Shown here: piece after piece, positions 24,446 through 36,866 of the stretch
How the letters are laid out: each line of letters begins with the position of its first letter
Position numbering within the stretch: the stretch's first letter is position 1
From: Cryptomeria japonica
Lineage: Eukaryota; Streptophyta; Pinopsida; Cupressales; Cupressaceae
Reading direction: 5' to 3'
NCBI RefSeq assembly: GCF_030272615.1
Contig: NC_081405.1
Coordinates: 21,676,047-21,740,046, forward strand
DNA length: 64,000 bases
Translations under genes and position numbers: made by a program
Notes under the pieces: model-generated
The model's input: the letters and a program-made list of their open reading frames with translations, nothing else
Told to the model about the DNA's origin: nothing
Database searches by the model: none

Positions 24446-25374
24446 TGTTGGAAATTGACACTCATCCAGTTTAGTTGTGTTGTCATTGATGGAAACACAT
24501 ATCATTTTGGGTTGGACACTTAACCAGTACTAACTGGTATTCATGATTTGGCAACCGACATTCAGGGAAACTGACAAACTAGGAACCGGTACATGAGGCT
24601 GACATAGGAGATTAATCTGACAGGTCTACATGGTAGCAATCAGCGACATTGGTCATGAAGTTTAATGTATTTATTTTTGTTTAGGATGACATGTAAATAA
24701 ATTTTAATATCATTGTAAGCCGACATAAGGCATTTATGTTTATGTTTGGGAAGGGTATTTAAGTCAGCCCAGTTAGGATATTTTGGATATGATGATATGA
24801 GGAGATTGAGAGATATACATATGATGCAAGATATTGTGTGAACAATATTTATCGACTGTATGCAAATATAATATTCTGTAGTCGGTCTTGGTTATTGGTT
24901 TTAAGGTTTGGGATGTAGACCAAGTTATCGGTAAAGGAGGACACAATGGAGATCGGTACAATAAGTGCTTGAACCGAAACTCATCTAGCATAGCAGATGC
25001 ATTCTCTGAGTTCAAAATTTTGTATATAAACTAGTATTTGGTGCTTGTAGTCAGTGAGGCTCCTTTTATGATGAGCAGTGTGCTCTAGGTTGTTGGCCTT
25101 CCTGCATGTGCAAGCCCTTATTGTAATATTTATTCATTTGGCTAGTGGATAGATATTGTGGGTCACCAATCCCACTGTGGTTTTTCCTCTTTGAGGTTTT
25201 CCACATATAAATCTCTATGTTATGGTGTATATTCTTATAGTGGCATTATTTATACTTTTTGTTATATTCTTTTATGGTTACCAGTTACTAAAACGCTTTG
25301 TTAATAAGGATAAAATTTATCTTACCGATAAAACACTGATTCACCCCCCCTCTCAGTGTTCTTGGATTCCAACA
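24446..25374 (+). repeat. 3' LTR of element F
   Basis: It is 929 bp and collinear with the 5' LTR, ending TTCCAACA followed by the GTACT duplication. Confidence 0.95.
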
Positions 25375-26119
25375 GTACTAGTGCTGACCGTAGAGATATG
25401 AGTTGTAGCAGAGGTAGAGGTCGAGCTACTAGACATACCCATGTAACCCAAGGGAGTGGATGAGGCATTGATGCTAAGAATAGTATAATCCACTATATAC
25501 ATGTTCAACCCTAGTATGTCAACGTCAATCAGAGAACTAGAGGCATCAAACTGGTTATCCTGAGGGGGTGCATCTACCAAGGGTACATGGTTTTTAACAA
25601 TTATGGATAATGGCTAAGTAATATATATAAACCTTTCTTATCTAAAATGAGCATATCTCTTAGAGTGTTAACCACATTCCCAACTTGAGGGAGGACATTC
25701 TCTCAATTCAAAAACCCTTCCAAATCTCTTAGGTTCTCCTCTAGAGACTGAATCTGGTCAAAGTCAATAGTGACAACAAAGTCATGGTCAACGACACGAG
25801 GAGAGGGCGATGAAGAGTTCATCGGGGAGTTATTCTAAGAACTAGTAGCTCACAAGCCTCCCATGAAAGGTATATGGAGAGTATGAGAAGGGAAATACTC
25901 GTTTGGGTCAAGTAGAGGATTTCTGATCACACTACAGGGACACAAAGGGTTTGGTCTTCTAATAAAGCTTGCTTAATAGAAAGATAAAGAAAAAATGATT
26001 GCAAATGCTAAAATGGAGATGCAAGCTATTCTTTTCTTTCAAAATTTTAAATTTTAGATTTTAAATGTATGCAATGAACTAAATGATAAATACATGATAC
26101 AAAAATGAAGCTGGCTTCA
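25375..26119 (-). pseudogene. Gag N-terminal part of remnant E
   Basis: Read on the minus strand, this covers the leader and the start of gag between the tRNA-like primer site at 26120-26133 and the F insertion. The open segment 25580-25375 is serine/threonine-rich (SSSSTSTSATTH) and joins, after removing F, to the threonine-glycine stretch at 18222 in the same frame. Upstream pieces near 25,700-25,900 are open but broken. No enzyme domain is present. Confidence 0.6.
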
Positions 26120-26133
26120 GGTTGGGTTCACCA
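26120..26133 (-). promoter_or_regulatory. Primer-binding site of remnant E
   Basis: The plus strand GGTTGGGTTCACCA looks like a tRNA 3' end with CCA. Its complement is the PBS. The equivalent sites in H and D differ by one or two bases. Confidence 0.6.
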
Positions 26134-26136
26134 AAA

Positions 26137-27301
26137 TGTAGAGGATGAGATTTATTACCCTCGAGGTGATGGACCTAAAGAAGCAAATATACCTTCATTG
26201 TACCTCACTTAAACTAGTGCTAAGGGTCAGCCAGGGGATGAAAATACAAAACTAAGTACAAAATAAGATAAATGACTAAGAAACAGAGTTCTCGAATGAC
26301 CCTGATAAGCCTTTGTCGTGAGGATGAGCATGCAAAACTGTGACGCCAATGTGATGTACTATCATCTTGTATGGATTACAAAGGTCGTACGAAAATGATA
26401 GATGTGACTATATTACTAAATAAACATGGAAAACATGATAAACTAAACTAACAACATAGAATATGAAATACTAGAATGAAGTGAGAAAGAAGAGTGAGGA
26501 CTGGTCCATGATTGAAGCCTCTCTCAAGATGACTATTTTTCCTTGACTATAAACCTACACACAAGCAAGAAGGAAAATGTTGAGGGTTGTGTTTTGGAGT
26601 CTACCTCAGTCAGACCCCTGTTTCAGTGTTTCCACCTCCACGGACAACCCAAATAATAGTAATGGTGAAATAGAATGATAAATATGAGAGAAAAGTGATT
26701 AAGATAATAGATAGATTGAAATAAAAGATAACAAATATGCAGATAAACTAATGGAAAGTAAGATAAATCCCCTTCTAACACTTGTGAAGACAATATTGTG
26801 GATTGTTCGAGAGACTGTAACAATGGTGTTCCTCGAAATGCTGGAAAACATGTGCAAGATAAGAGAAAATGGATGTCAAGAGCTCCAAGTATCTCTCAAT
26901 GAGCTAGAAGTCCTAAGAAAGGATAGAAACATGAAAGATATAGCCTCTCGGATGAATTTTGATGTCAGTAGGCGCATGCAGAGGTATTACAATTCCTTCT
27001 AGGCTTAGGCATAATGCTCAAATGGCCACTTGTGGCCTGTCAAATTCATGAGACACTAGCGCATCGCGTAGATGTCTCCACATCGTGCTAGTGTCCTGAG
27101 GATGACAATTCAATAGAGTTGGTAAAATTCTAGTCTGGAGGTGACGAAGACATCTAGGTGGACAACAAGATAAAAGTGGCGGTACACAACCTCTGATGAT
27201 GTGGAGGAAGGTGCCATTTGTTATGTTGAATTGTACAAGGTGTGATTTTTGATATTACAAGCTACTAGAAGCAATGAGCCAAAGGTATCTACAAATCTTA
27301 T
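26137..27301 (-). repeat. Probable 5' LTR of remnant E and unresolved DNA
   Basis: The LTR-like start is TGTAGAGGATG at 26137, three bases after the PBS. The end is not resolved. The phrase 'cagtcagacccctgtttcag' near 26,607 resembles one at about 16,212 left of F. No gene is seen; the open frame at 26751-27002 has no recognisable motif. Confidence 0.4.
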
Positions 27302-27306
27302 GGTTG

Positions 27307-28459
27307 TGTAGCGTCGTAAAATTGCGACACTTGCAATTTTGACTGCATTTGGGTCTTCACGATGGCAGTGCAATGTTGAACCTGAATGGAGACCCCAAAA
27401 CCTATTTACGACATCAAAAACTGCATCTTTCTACACCTTGGCCAATCCCTGGCCTGGTCCCTGGCCCTATTTTGGGCCCGGTCTTTTGTTGGGCATCGGG
27501 TCTTCAAGTTTGCAATTTGGAAAATAATGCTCCTAGGTTGGCCTAAGGTCAGAAAAATCAGTCTCCTAACCCTAATTGACAAGTATATAAACTACATTTC
27601 CCCTCCCAGGAGAGGAAAAAGGAGGAAAAAACATATGTGGGCAAGAGGCGGAAGCGATATTCAAACATTCAAGCATTCAAGCATTCAAGCATTCCTTCAA
27701 GCAATTGAGCATTCTAAGTCTCCATTCAAGGCTAGGTGTTGCATTCAAGACAAGGATTCAACCATTGAAGAGGAGATCACCTACAACATACAACATACAA
27801 CATCATTACACCTTTGCATGTAAGAATACAAACATTCTTACAACAAGGTATCAGTACTTGATTACATTACAAACACTTACATTTATAGCATTCTCATTTC
27901 TTGGTTAATTCCAAAACCGGGGTTTGACCTAAAGGAAAACCCCTAATCCCTAACCCCCCAATCGCCCTCTCTTTTCTATGTGTAGGTTGCAGGTACGCGG
28001 CTATAATTGAAGATCTAGAATCCTTGTGCAGAGACTAACAGATCCCCCTTCATTTCGCGGATTTTTTGGAGGATCGTGTGCACTCTGGGCACCATCCTCT
28101 CGTCAACTTTCACTCAAACTTGCAGGACAGCGTTGTCTCGACATTCTACTGCTAATTTCAAGTCCATAGTTTCATCCCGTGTCCCTATCTCTATCTACAA
28201 GCGAATCTTTCTTACTTTTACATACATTCCTAGTTCAATCCTTCTATCTACATTCTTTACAAAAGAGGGTATCCTTGATGTCTCAACCCTTGAAACTCAT
28301 TTAGAATTAAACCTTGAATTGTGTGGGATTGGATCTTGTGAGTTTCAAACCCTCTTTTGAATGTAAAGTCTCTCCTAAGTGAAAACCATCAATCCTAGTG
28401 ACCCCCTTTCTCTTTCCTTGGAGTGGGGGAACACCTAGGGTTTGATTTTCCGCTTTACA
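27307..28459 (+). repeat. Solo LTR of the D family with perfect TSD
   Basis: It starts TGTAGCGTCG and ends CCGCTTTACA. Over its length it is the reverse complement of the D LTRs (47346-48575 and 53951-55211), so it lies in the opposite orientation. The TSD GGTTG is perfect (27302-27306 and 28460-28464). At 1,153 bp it is shorter than the D LTRs, mainly because it lacks the 30-bp minisatellite units. It has a TATA box TATATAAA at 27584-27591. A solo LTR forms when the two LTRs of an element recombine and delete the interior. Confidence 0.93.
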
Positions 28460-28464
28460 GGTTG

Positions 28465-28582
28465 TAAAGGTGCATTAGTGGTGGATTATTTTTGTTTTAT
28501 TCTTCTTCACTTTGGTAGTGAGCCTCTCTTTCTTTCTCTTGAGTAGTGTTCCATGTTGGCATTATAACAGACAAGTGGAGAT
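28465..28582. other. Short spacer between solo LTR and copia A
   Basis: A pyrimidine-rich phrase ('cctctctttctttctcttgag') and no gene. The five bases before the A LTR (GAGAT) would be its TSD, but the partner end is outside the window. Confidence 0.4.
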
Positions 28583-30120
28583 TGTTGGCACTTCAATAAG
28601 GATATTGAGAAGGTTGTTGATGATTATGGATACAACTGATTAAGGATGATTACTATCTTAATATTATTATTTTGTCATTGATGTCAAGAAATTGATTTTC
28701 TAATTCAGTATGATGTTGCCATATCTTAAGAAGTATGATTTGATGAGTATAAAGATGTCGGTAAAAGATAGAGAAAGAATATGATGAATAAGGGGAGAAA
28801 TAAGTTAGTCAATGGGAAACTATTACCGAGTTAGAAAATGATGAGATCATGATGTTTAGATTGTTTTGATATCATACATATGTTATTGATTGTAAGGTTA
28901 ATACTATACTATGTTACCGAACAAAGAACCTAGTCGGTAAACCCTAAGGAACCTAGTCGGTAAACCCTAAGGTTATCGCTATCAGTTAATGAAGGCGAAA
29001 TGTCTACCGAGTGAAGTTTAGTATTTACCGAGTTGCAACCGAGTAATAACAAAATGCATTAAATGATTACATGCATTATTTAATGAAGGAAGCTGATGAG
29101 CTGGCTATGATTAAATAATTAATATGTCGTGAATGAAGTTTGCTAAAGAATCTATGGCAAAGGAAAATTGGTAGGAAGATCTACAGCTCAGATTGAACCG
29201 CAATACCCTAGCACAAGTTCCAAAAATGTATGCAAGTTCCAAGGAGGGGTAACATGTTTTCAGATTGGCGAATACATTGAAATTGGACAAAGTTTAAAGA
29301 TCTGATGGCTATGATTGATCATGGGAAATGTGATCAAGGAGATTAAGCAGTTGGAAAATTGTTTATAAATAAGGAACTGTTGTTAAACAATGCATGCGGG
29401 CAAGTGTATGCACAGGGATGCTACATAGTGATTACTAAGCACTAAAGCTTGAAGACTTGTTTTGTATAGTAGAGTATAAAGCCCAGCAGATGGACAAGAT
29501 GAGTCCTATATTGTATTGAGCAAATAAGAATCTGCTTTAGCATTTTAGATGTGAAGTTGCAAATAGATTTTTATTACTATTATTTTATGAAGTGACATAA
29601 AATCTCTTAACCGAGTGGACTTAACAGTCTTATTTGTAAAACCCTCTAGCAAGGTGACATTCTGATTGAGTGTTTGAAATCCTTTAACAAGGTCACTTCT
29701 AACAAGGTGAAGATCCTAACAAATCTGAGCGAAATCCCTTAACTGGGTCACATCTAGCAATGTGTTTGTAATCTTTAACAAGATTTTCTTTTAATCGAGC
29801 ATACTCTAGAAGAGTATATTTCTTAGTGGGTCTGAAATCCCACAGTGGTTTTTCCCTATTTGGGTTTCCACGTTAAATCTGGTGTTATGAGTGCTATGAT
29901 GTTTATATGCTTTTGAGTTTGCATGTTTAGCAGTTTTGGATATATTACTGACCGGCTATAGAACTGGCTCTGACTCTGATACCTAATCAGGTGATGAGAG
30001 GGAATTCTAAATATCGGTAATATCTCTGATGTTTTTATGGAAGATTAAGTTTGTATGATTCACCCCCCTCTCATCTTACTTTCTTGGCATCTGTATTTAC
30101 ATTAAGTATCAAAACCATCA
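28583..30120 (+). repeat. 5' LTR of copia A
   Basis: It runs 1,538 bp from TGTTGGCACTTC to AAACCATCA. It has a TATA box at 29364-29371, the C-tract GATTCACCCCCCTCTCA at 30058-30074, and a 23-bp direct repeat (28926-28948 and 28949-28971) that is also kept in the 3' LTR near 63,775. Confidence 0.93.
29364..29371 (+). promoter_or_regulatory. TATA box in 5' LTR of A
   Basis: TATAAATA, about 780 bases into the LTR; position and sequence fit an RNA polymerase II core promoter. Confidence 0.45.
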
Positions 30121-30122
30121 AT

Positions 30123-30134
30123 TGGTATCAGAGC
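30123..30134 (+). promoter_or_regulatory. Primer-binding site (initiator tRNA-Met), copia A
   Basis: TGGTATCAGAGC, two bases after the LTR. Confidence 0.92.
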
Positions 30135-30185
30135 TTTGGACTCCAGAAGAAAAAGTTTAAAGGTACTTGAGGCAAAGATCCAAAG

Positions 30186-30216
30186 ATGTATAAGAGGGAT
30201 GCACCGAAGCTGAACA
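30186..30216 (+). pseudogene. Gag start of copia A, first ten codons
   Basis: ATG at 30186 begins MYKRDAPKLN and is cut by the LTR of B at 30217. The reading frame resumes at 58876. GAACA here (30212-30216) pairs with AAACA at 58871-58875 as a one-mismatch TSD. Confidence 0.8.
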
Positions 30217-31277
30217 TGTTAGGTCCCAAAGACAACTAAGAGGGGGGGGTGAATCAGTTGTCTAATAAATTCAAACCAAAAACCATTTAACCAGCTTAAT
30301 GCTTAATACCGGTAAACCAGTTAAGTATGCCGGTAGACAGTGTTAATAGTAAATTGCTATACTGGTAAAGATTAATGCATGAAACATAAACATAAAGTCA
30401 TCCACAACACATAACACCAATATTTGTACGTGGAAACCCTGTAAGGGGAAAAACCATGGTGGGAAACCTTACCCACAATTAGATGATACTACTGTAGATA
30501 GTAAGTGTACATAAATGGGGTCTGCACATGCAGAAAGGCCAACAGCCTAGAGCTCACTACTCAATCACAAAATGGGAGTCACACTAACTACAATTGGATG
30601 GTTAAATCAAATAAGAATGTACTGTACAAAATAGCATCTTCATATGTTGGATTCAGTACCGGTGTATTGTTGATATGCTTCTACAAAAACCTAGCTTCAC
30701 CTTCAAATGATGTCTTCGTGTATACCTCTGGTTAATCTCACATATACATTCTCACAATTCTTCTTCGTATTCCACATTCGATCTTACAAATAAGATCTTA
30801 CATTTATACTATACCCTAAGACCAATTTTAGTAGGTCGGCTCTACAAGATATTACAATAAGAAAATTTTACAAATAATATAATATCTGATGCAATAACCG
30901 ATTGAACATGTCAGCTTAATGCATTTACAACAATAATAAATCATCTCTGTAGCATGCCATGCTGATCTGAAAAAGATAAGCCTGTCAGTGTAACCCTAGA
31001 TAACCTTGGACCTATTTGCCGGTAAAAGCAAATATGCAAATATGAATATACCAATGATTAATTCTTCAAAACAAAGTGTCCACATGATTTCTTCGACATT
31101 ACCAAGTGTCTTCCATATCATTCCAAGTGCCGGTGAACATTATATCCTTTCGGTGAACCATATACCAATAACTGTGCAATAGTTACTTGCTTACCGGTGA
31201 ATGTTGCTGGATCTCCAAAGTGCTAGTGTTTCAATAGGTGTTGGCATCAATGAAAAAACCATACCAAAATACCAACA
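30217..31277 (-). repeat. 3' LTR of copia B
   Basis: It is 1,061 bp, TGTTAGGTCCC to CCAACA on the plus strand, and is followed by ATCTTCCCCTTTGGCATT, the complement of a polypurine tract. Near its left end is the complement of the C-tract (GAGGGGGGGGTGAATC, about 30,239-30,254). Confidence 0.93.
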
Positions 31278-31629
31278 ATCTTCCCCTTTGGCATTGATGG
31301 CAACACAAGATAGAAAAACCATCAAAGTGTCAAAACAGAAATGTCAAATACCAAAAACCAACAATTGCCTCTAAACAATTTCTCCCCCTGGGAGCAACAT
31401 GTGTTTTCCAAAGATTTTCATACCAATCTCTCCTCAAAAGAACATGTGTTTTTCCATATATATCTCTCCCCCTTTGACATCAAATTCCAAAGTTTCAAAA
31501 ATCAAGTTCATATACAAAATACCAATCAATTCAATATACCAACTACTCCCCCTAAGAAGTAGCTTCATCAAAGACCGGAGTAAAAGATTTGTCTTTCAAT
31601 TCTGTCGGTTGATGACAATCATCAACTGT
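31278..31629 (-). other. 3' untranslated region and polypurine tract of B
   Basis: The polypurine tract (complement of ATCTTCCCCTTT) is at 31278-31289. The remainder is pyrimidine-rich on the plus strand, with repeated 'ctccccct' phrases (31,381-31,556) and no ORF of interest. Confidence 0.7.
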
Positions 31630-34600
31630 CTAAGTCTCTACTGGTGGTGGTATGACTCCAAGCTGATCTATGAGATATTCAAAAGTCTCCTTACGCAAAG
31701 GTTTTGTGAAAATATCTGCAAGCTATTCTTTAGTATTCACATAAACCAGTTTTATCTCCTTTTCTTCAACTTTTTCCCTTAGAAAATTCAGTTTGATAGA
31801 AACATGTTTTGTTTTAGAATGTAATATCGGATTCTTAGATATATCAATTGTTGTAGTGTTATCACAATATAGAGTAATAGGTTCTTTGCATTTTACCTTT
31901 ATGTCTTTCAACATTTGCCTAAGCCATAGTACCTATGTATAGTTAGTTGCTGCTACAACATATTCTAATTCTACTGTTGATAAAGATGTACAACTTTGTT
32001 TCTTACTCAACCAAGAAACTAATCTCTTTCCAAGAAAGAATGCTCCTCCAGTGGTGCTTTTTCTGTCATCCACATCTCTTGCCCAATTTGCATCTATGTA
32101 TGCACATAGATCAAAATTTTCATCTCTAGGATACCATAATCCAAGATTTGCAGTGCCTTGTAAGTACTGAAAAATCCTTTTACTGTTGATTCATGACTTT
32201 CCCTAGGATTACTTTGAAATCTAGAAACAATACATACTGCATTCATAATATCAGGCTTGGTTTGTGTCAAATACAGTAGACCTCCTATCATAGATTTGTA
32301 TCTAGTTGGATTAACAGGTGTAGATTCATCCCTTTGAGATAATTTATCATTTTTAGTCATAGGTGTGCTTACCGGTTTAGAGTTCTCCATCCTAAATTTC
32401 TTTAGTAATTCTTTCAATTACTTGGATTGACTCAAAAATATACCTTTATCAGTCTGTGAAATCTGCAATCCTAAAAAGAATTTAATTTCTCCAATCATAG
32501 ACATTTCAAATTCTTGCTGCATTTTAATAGAAAATTCCTTACATAATCCATCTTCTCCTCCAAAGATTATATCATCAATGAATACTTCTATAATCAAGAT
32601 GTCATCATTAGTTATTTTGTAATATAAATTATTGTTTGTATTTCCTTTAGTAAAATCAATCTTTAAAAGATACTTATCCAACCTTGCATACCAAGCTCTT
32701 GGGGCTTGTTTCAATCCATACAGAGCTTTTCTTAACTTGCAAACCATATCATTGTCATCTGTCAAAGAAAATCCATCAGGTTGTTCAATAAATACTTCCT
32801 CTTCAAGATCTCCATTCAAAAATGCACATTTAATATCCATTTGATAAACTTTGTAGTCCTTGTGAGCTGCAAAAGCCAAGAATAATTTGACTGCCTCAAT
32901 TCTAGCTACCGGTGCAAAGGTTTCATTGTAATCAACTCCTTCTTTCTGAGAATATCCCTTACACACTAGTCTTGCTTTATTTCTGACAACCTTACCATCT
33001 TCATTAAGTTTGTTTCTAAATATCCATTTGGTTCCAAATACATTTTTATCTTTAGGCTGGGGAACTAATGTCCAAGTATTATTTTTCTCAATTTGTCCTA
33101 ATTCTTCTTCCATAGCTTTAATCCAAAATTTATCTTCACATGCCTCATTGATAGATGATGGTTCAATTTGAGAAATAAGACATACCTCTTCATTTGCCAA
33201 TCTTCCTCTTGTCATAACTCCTTTAAATTTGTTTCCAATTATCTGATCTTTAGAATGATTCAATCTTACATACCGTGGTGTCTTAGTTTGTTGTTGTTCC
33301 TCAATTACTGTAGAATCCTTTGATGGTACCGAGGTAACTGGATCTTCATTCTATACCGGTGGATTTAGTGTAGGTTCATTTGTCACAATTTCTATTGCCG
33401 GTTCAAAGTCTATATACCTTGAAGTTCTTCTGAATTGTTCATCAATCTTTACATTTGTACTCTCAACAATTTTCTACAATCTCTTATTAAAACATCTATA
33501 TGCCTTGCTCTTAGATGAATAACCAAGAAATATTCCTTCATCACTTCTAGGATCAAATTTGCCAATATACTCATCTCTTCTAATATAACATTTACTTCCA
33601 AAAATTCTGAAATACTTAAGAGTAGGAGTATTACCAAACCATAGTTCATGAGGGGTCTTACCGGTTTCACATTTGATGTGAACTTTGTTGAATGTATAGA
33701 CAGCAATGCTAACTGCTTCTCTCCAATACATATGCAGTAGATTTTCTTTAGATAACATACTTCTTGCTGCATCCAAGATAGTTTTGTTTTTCCTTTCAAC
33801 AACTCCATTCTGCTGTGGTGTCCGAGGTGTTGATAACTATCTTTTGATTCCATTCACTTCACAGAATGTATTAAAGTCCTTAGATGTGAATTCTCCTCCT
33901 TGATCTAATCTTAAACATTTGATTTTCTTACCGGTTTCATTCTCAACCATTGCTTTGAACAGTTTGAACTTTCCAAGTGCTTCTGATTTTTCTTTGAGAA
34001 AAGCAACCCAACACATTCTAGAATAATCATCAATAATTAGCATGAAATATTTATCACCTTGTAAGCTTTTAGTTCTTCCTGGACCACATAAATTAGTGTG
34101 AATCAAATCAAGAGCATTATTGGATTTTTCTGGAATACTTTTGAAACTAGCTCTAACTTGTTTTCCAAATTGACATTCCTTACAAATTATATTATGAGGT
34201 TTCACAATTCTAGGTAGATCTCTAACTGCCTTAGAAGTACTGATTTTCACCATGCAATCAAAGTTTACATGACATAGTCTCTTATGCCATAACCAACTTT
34301 CATCTATATGTGCAATCAAGCATGCCTTTTCACTGTTATTCAAATGAAAGATATGACCACTAGTCTGATTATCAGTTGCAATTTCCAAACCAGTTCTATT
34401 CATGATTTTGCATTTTGCATTTTTAAATTGTGACTGAAATCCCTTCTCAACTAATTGACCAACACTTAAAAGATTATGCTTTAATCCTTCAACATATTAG
34501 ACATTGTCAATGTTGTGCTTACCATCAAGATCTATTGAACCCTTACCTTTGATTGAACAGGCTTTTTCATCTTCAAATCTTAATAAACCTCCATTGTATT

Positions 34601-35474
34601 CTTGAAAGTTCAAGAATTTACCTTTGTCTCCTGTCATATGATGTGAGCATACTGAGTCAATGATCCATTCATCCTTTACTTCAACTTTAGCTACTAGGTC
34701 TTGTTCTACCAGTTGAGCAGTAGGTGTCGGTTGATCTCTAGTTATAGCAACAAAAACCCATCCATTGTCTACTGGATCCTCATCAAAATCATCAGTCACA
34801 CCTTCATCAGCATTGTAACAAGATTTGTCTTTGTTCTTCTTAAATCTGTATCTCTGATATTCAGGATTAGGCTTGTATGTTCTTCTAGCTTTTTCTCTTA
34901 GTCTAGCATGTCTATCAGGGCATCTCAAAGCCATATGACCAATTTTATTGTAGTTAAAACATTTAAATGGTGCTTTACCTTCATACTTGCTTCCAACTGG
35001 ACCTTTTGGCATTTTCCTTGCAAATAGTGCTTCAAGTTCTTCAAGCTCTTCATTCTCCTTCCTAGTTTCTTCAAGTTCTCTTGCATAAAAGGCTTTCCAG
35101 TCTGATTTGTCATATGATGGAGCAGATGATGTTGATGCTTTAAAGGCCAAATTTGTCTTTATAGTAGCAAAAGGACCAAATTCCTCAATTTCAAAGGCTG
35201 AAAGTTTTCCAATCATTGTATCCCTAGTTACTGATGTATTAGGCATTGTTCTCAACTCATTTATAGTAGTAACCTTCATTTTATATGCCAGTGGCAATCC
35301 TCTTAAGATTTTTGAAACAATTTCATCCTCACTCAGGATTCCTCCACAACATTTAATACCCAAAACAATTTCATTTACTCTTTCCATAAAAGAAAAAATT
35401 CTTTCATCTTCTTCCATTTTTAGATGTTCATACCTGACTCGGAAGCTTTCAAGTTTTGCAATCTTAACTGTGGA
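31630..35474 (-). pseudogene. Gag-pol of copia B, main part
   Basis: In order on the minus strand: the gag core (KLESFRVRYEHLKMEEDERI), a zinc knuckle CFNYNKIGHMALRC with the second Cys changed to Tyr, protease with DSV at 34658-34650 instead of DSG, integrase with the first catalytic Asp changed to Asn (codon 34094-34092, HTNLCGP) and the GGEF and NGVVERKN blocks, RT with [13 protein letters not shown] and FIDDIIF, and RNase H with STVELEY and YCDNTTTIDISKN. Stops near 34499, 33839, 33476, 33353 and 31725 are mostly in Gln-like positions (R-stop-LSTPRT, RL-stop-KIVES). A frameshift near 32,166 precedes RNase H. The usual tail ends with a stop at 31632-31630. Loss of both protease and integrase active-site residues makes it inactive. 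Confidence 0.92.
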
Positions 35475-35478
35475 ATCT
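35475..35478. repeat. Target-site duplication of transposon C, left copy
   Basis: ATCT, identical to 57446-57449. Keeping one copy and deleting C rejoins the gag of B in frame: NEGD followed by STVKIAKL. Confidence 0.88.
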
Positions 35479-35508
35479 GGGTATGTGCAGGATCATGGTG
35501 TGCCAAAA
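35479..35508 (+). repeat. Left terminal inverted repeat of C
   Basis: The first 15 bases are GGGTATGTGCAGGAT and the repeat continues to GCCAAAA at 35502-35508. It pairs with 57445-57416 read on the minus strand. A second matching block AGTGGCAATG follows after a short gap at about 35,519. Confidence 0.8.
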
Positions 35509-36349
35509 CAGGCCCTTAAGTGGCAATGAAATTTTAGAAAAATCAGAGTTATGCAACTTGACATGAAAATTCGAATAAGTTGTGAACATTATTTTTAAAA
35601 TATGTAAGAAGAGAATATATAGAAAATTGAATGTAGTTTCTAAGCTACTAGTTGTTTTTTGGAAAAAAAAAATCCTATTTGATGAAAATTTCAAATTTTA
35701 ATGCAGTGGTACTAAAATTTCAGGAAAAAAATAAGAAGTAGACGTATGTCTGACCACCCTAATCAAAATCAAATCTTAATATTTTTTTATAATATTTATA
35801 ATATAAGTATTAGACTCATGTCCGGATGTGACACATATTTTTTTTTAATTTTTTAAGAATTAAATAATTATTTATGATTTTTTTACTACAGCTTTTCAAA
35901 AATTCAGAAACTCCTACGTTTGACCACCTTAACTTGGTCAAAACCTTATGAAATTTTTTTTTAAAATTTTTTTCCCTATAGTAGACGAAACATAGGATGT
36001 GATGCATGTTTCGGTTTCAAAAAATGTTATACCGTTTGAAAGTTATGAGTGTTTTTCAATCAGTATATCAATCTGGACTATTGTCAGAATTCAATTAGAA
36101 AATAAATAATAATTATTTACTAAAGTCGAAAGAAGACAAGCCTTATATTGTTGGAAAGCTGGGAACATCCTTAAAAAACCCTTTTAGTTTTATCAATTTT
36201 GGCTACAAAAAAAGTCGTCAGCCACCAGTGTAAAGTCTAGAAAACTAGGGAATACTGAAAAACACGTTTTTTCAATTGACTTTCCAGGCTTGTAACTTCC
36301 AAGCCTAATACCAAAGCATTCCCAAGCCGAAATTTGAAATTTGAAAATT
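35509..36349. other. Left subterminal region of C, with a direct duplication
   Basis: Non-coding. Two segments, about 35,735-35,840 and 35,910-36,005, share 'tgaccacc-taa', 'tcaaaa-c-tta', a T-rich run and 'ggatgtga-gcat', so they are diverged direct copies about 175 bp apart. Subterminal repeats often bind transposase in large plant DNA transposons. A role here is inference. Confidence 0.5.
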
Positions 36350-36535
36350 TGAGTACAAAAATTGGATATCGGATAAAATCAGATATCGAATTTTATTTGA
36401 TATCTGATTTTTGTACAAAAATTTGCGGTCCCCAATGAATTTCCCTTTGCCTCCATTTATGAAGTAAACTACCACATGGCAGAAATCCGATATTTGATTA
36501 AATTGGATATCGGATTTTATTAGTCATATTTTAAA

Positions 36536-36865
<330 letters not shown>

Positions 36866-36866
<1 letters not shown>

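Larger units (their letters stand above)
18228..25374 (+). mobile_element. Complete non-autonomous copia-like LTR element F with perfect TSD
   Basis: LTRs lie at 18228-19153 and 24446-25374, with the PBS at 19156-19167 and the polypurine tract at 24434-24445. The TSD GTACT is perfect (18223-18227 and 25375-25379). The 5.3-kb interior codes for a coiled coil with several zinc knuckles and then a long decayed ORF of unknown function. I found no protease, reverse transcriptase, RNase H or integrase in any frame, so it must have relied on another element's enzymes. It inserted into the gag gene of E. Confidence 0.92.

Noticed and set aside
27339-28360. Several plus-strand ORFs in the solo LTR
   Set aside because: Overlapping frames in LTR DNA without motifs.
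28926-28971. AAACCCTAA phrases, possible telomere repeats
   Set aside because: Only two copies, inside a 23-bp LTR repeat, and present in both LTRs of A.
35107-35529. 140-residue plus-strand ORF opposite copia B gag
   Set aside because: Shadow of the gag frame of B on the other strand.
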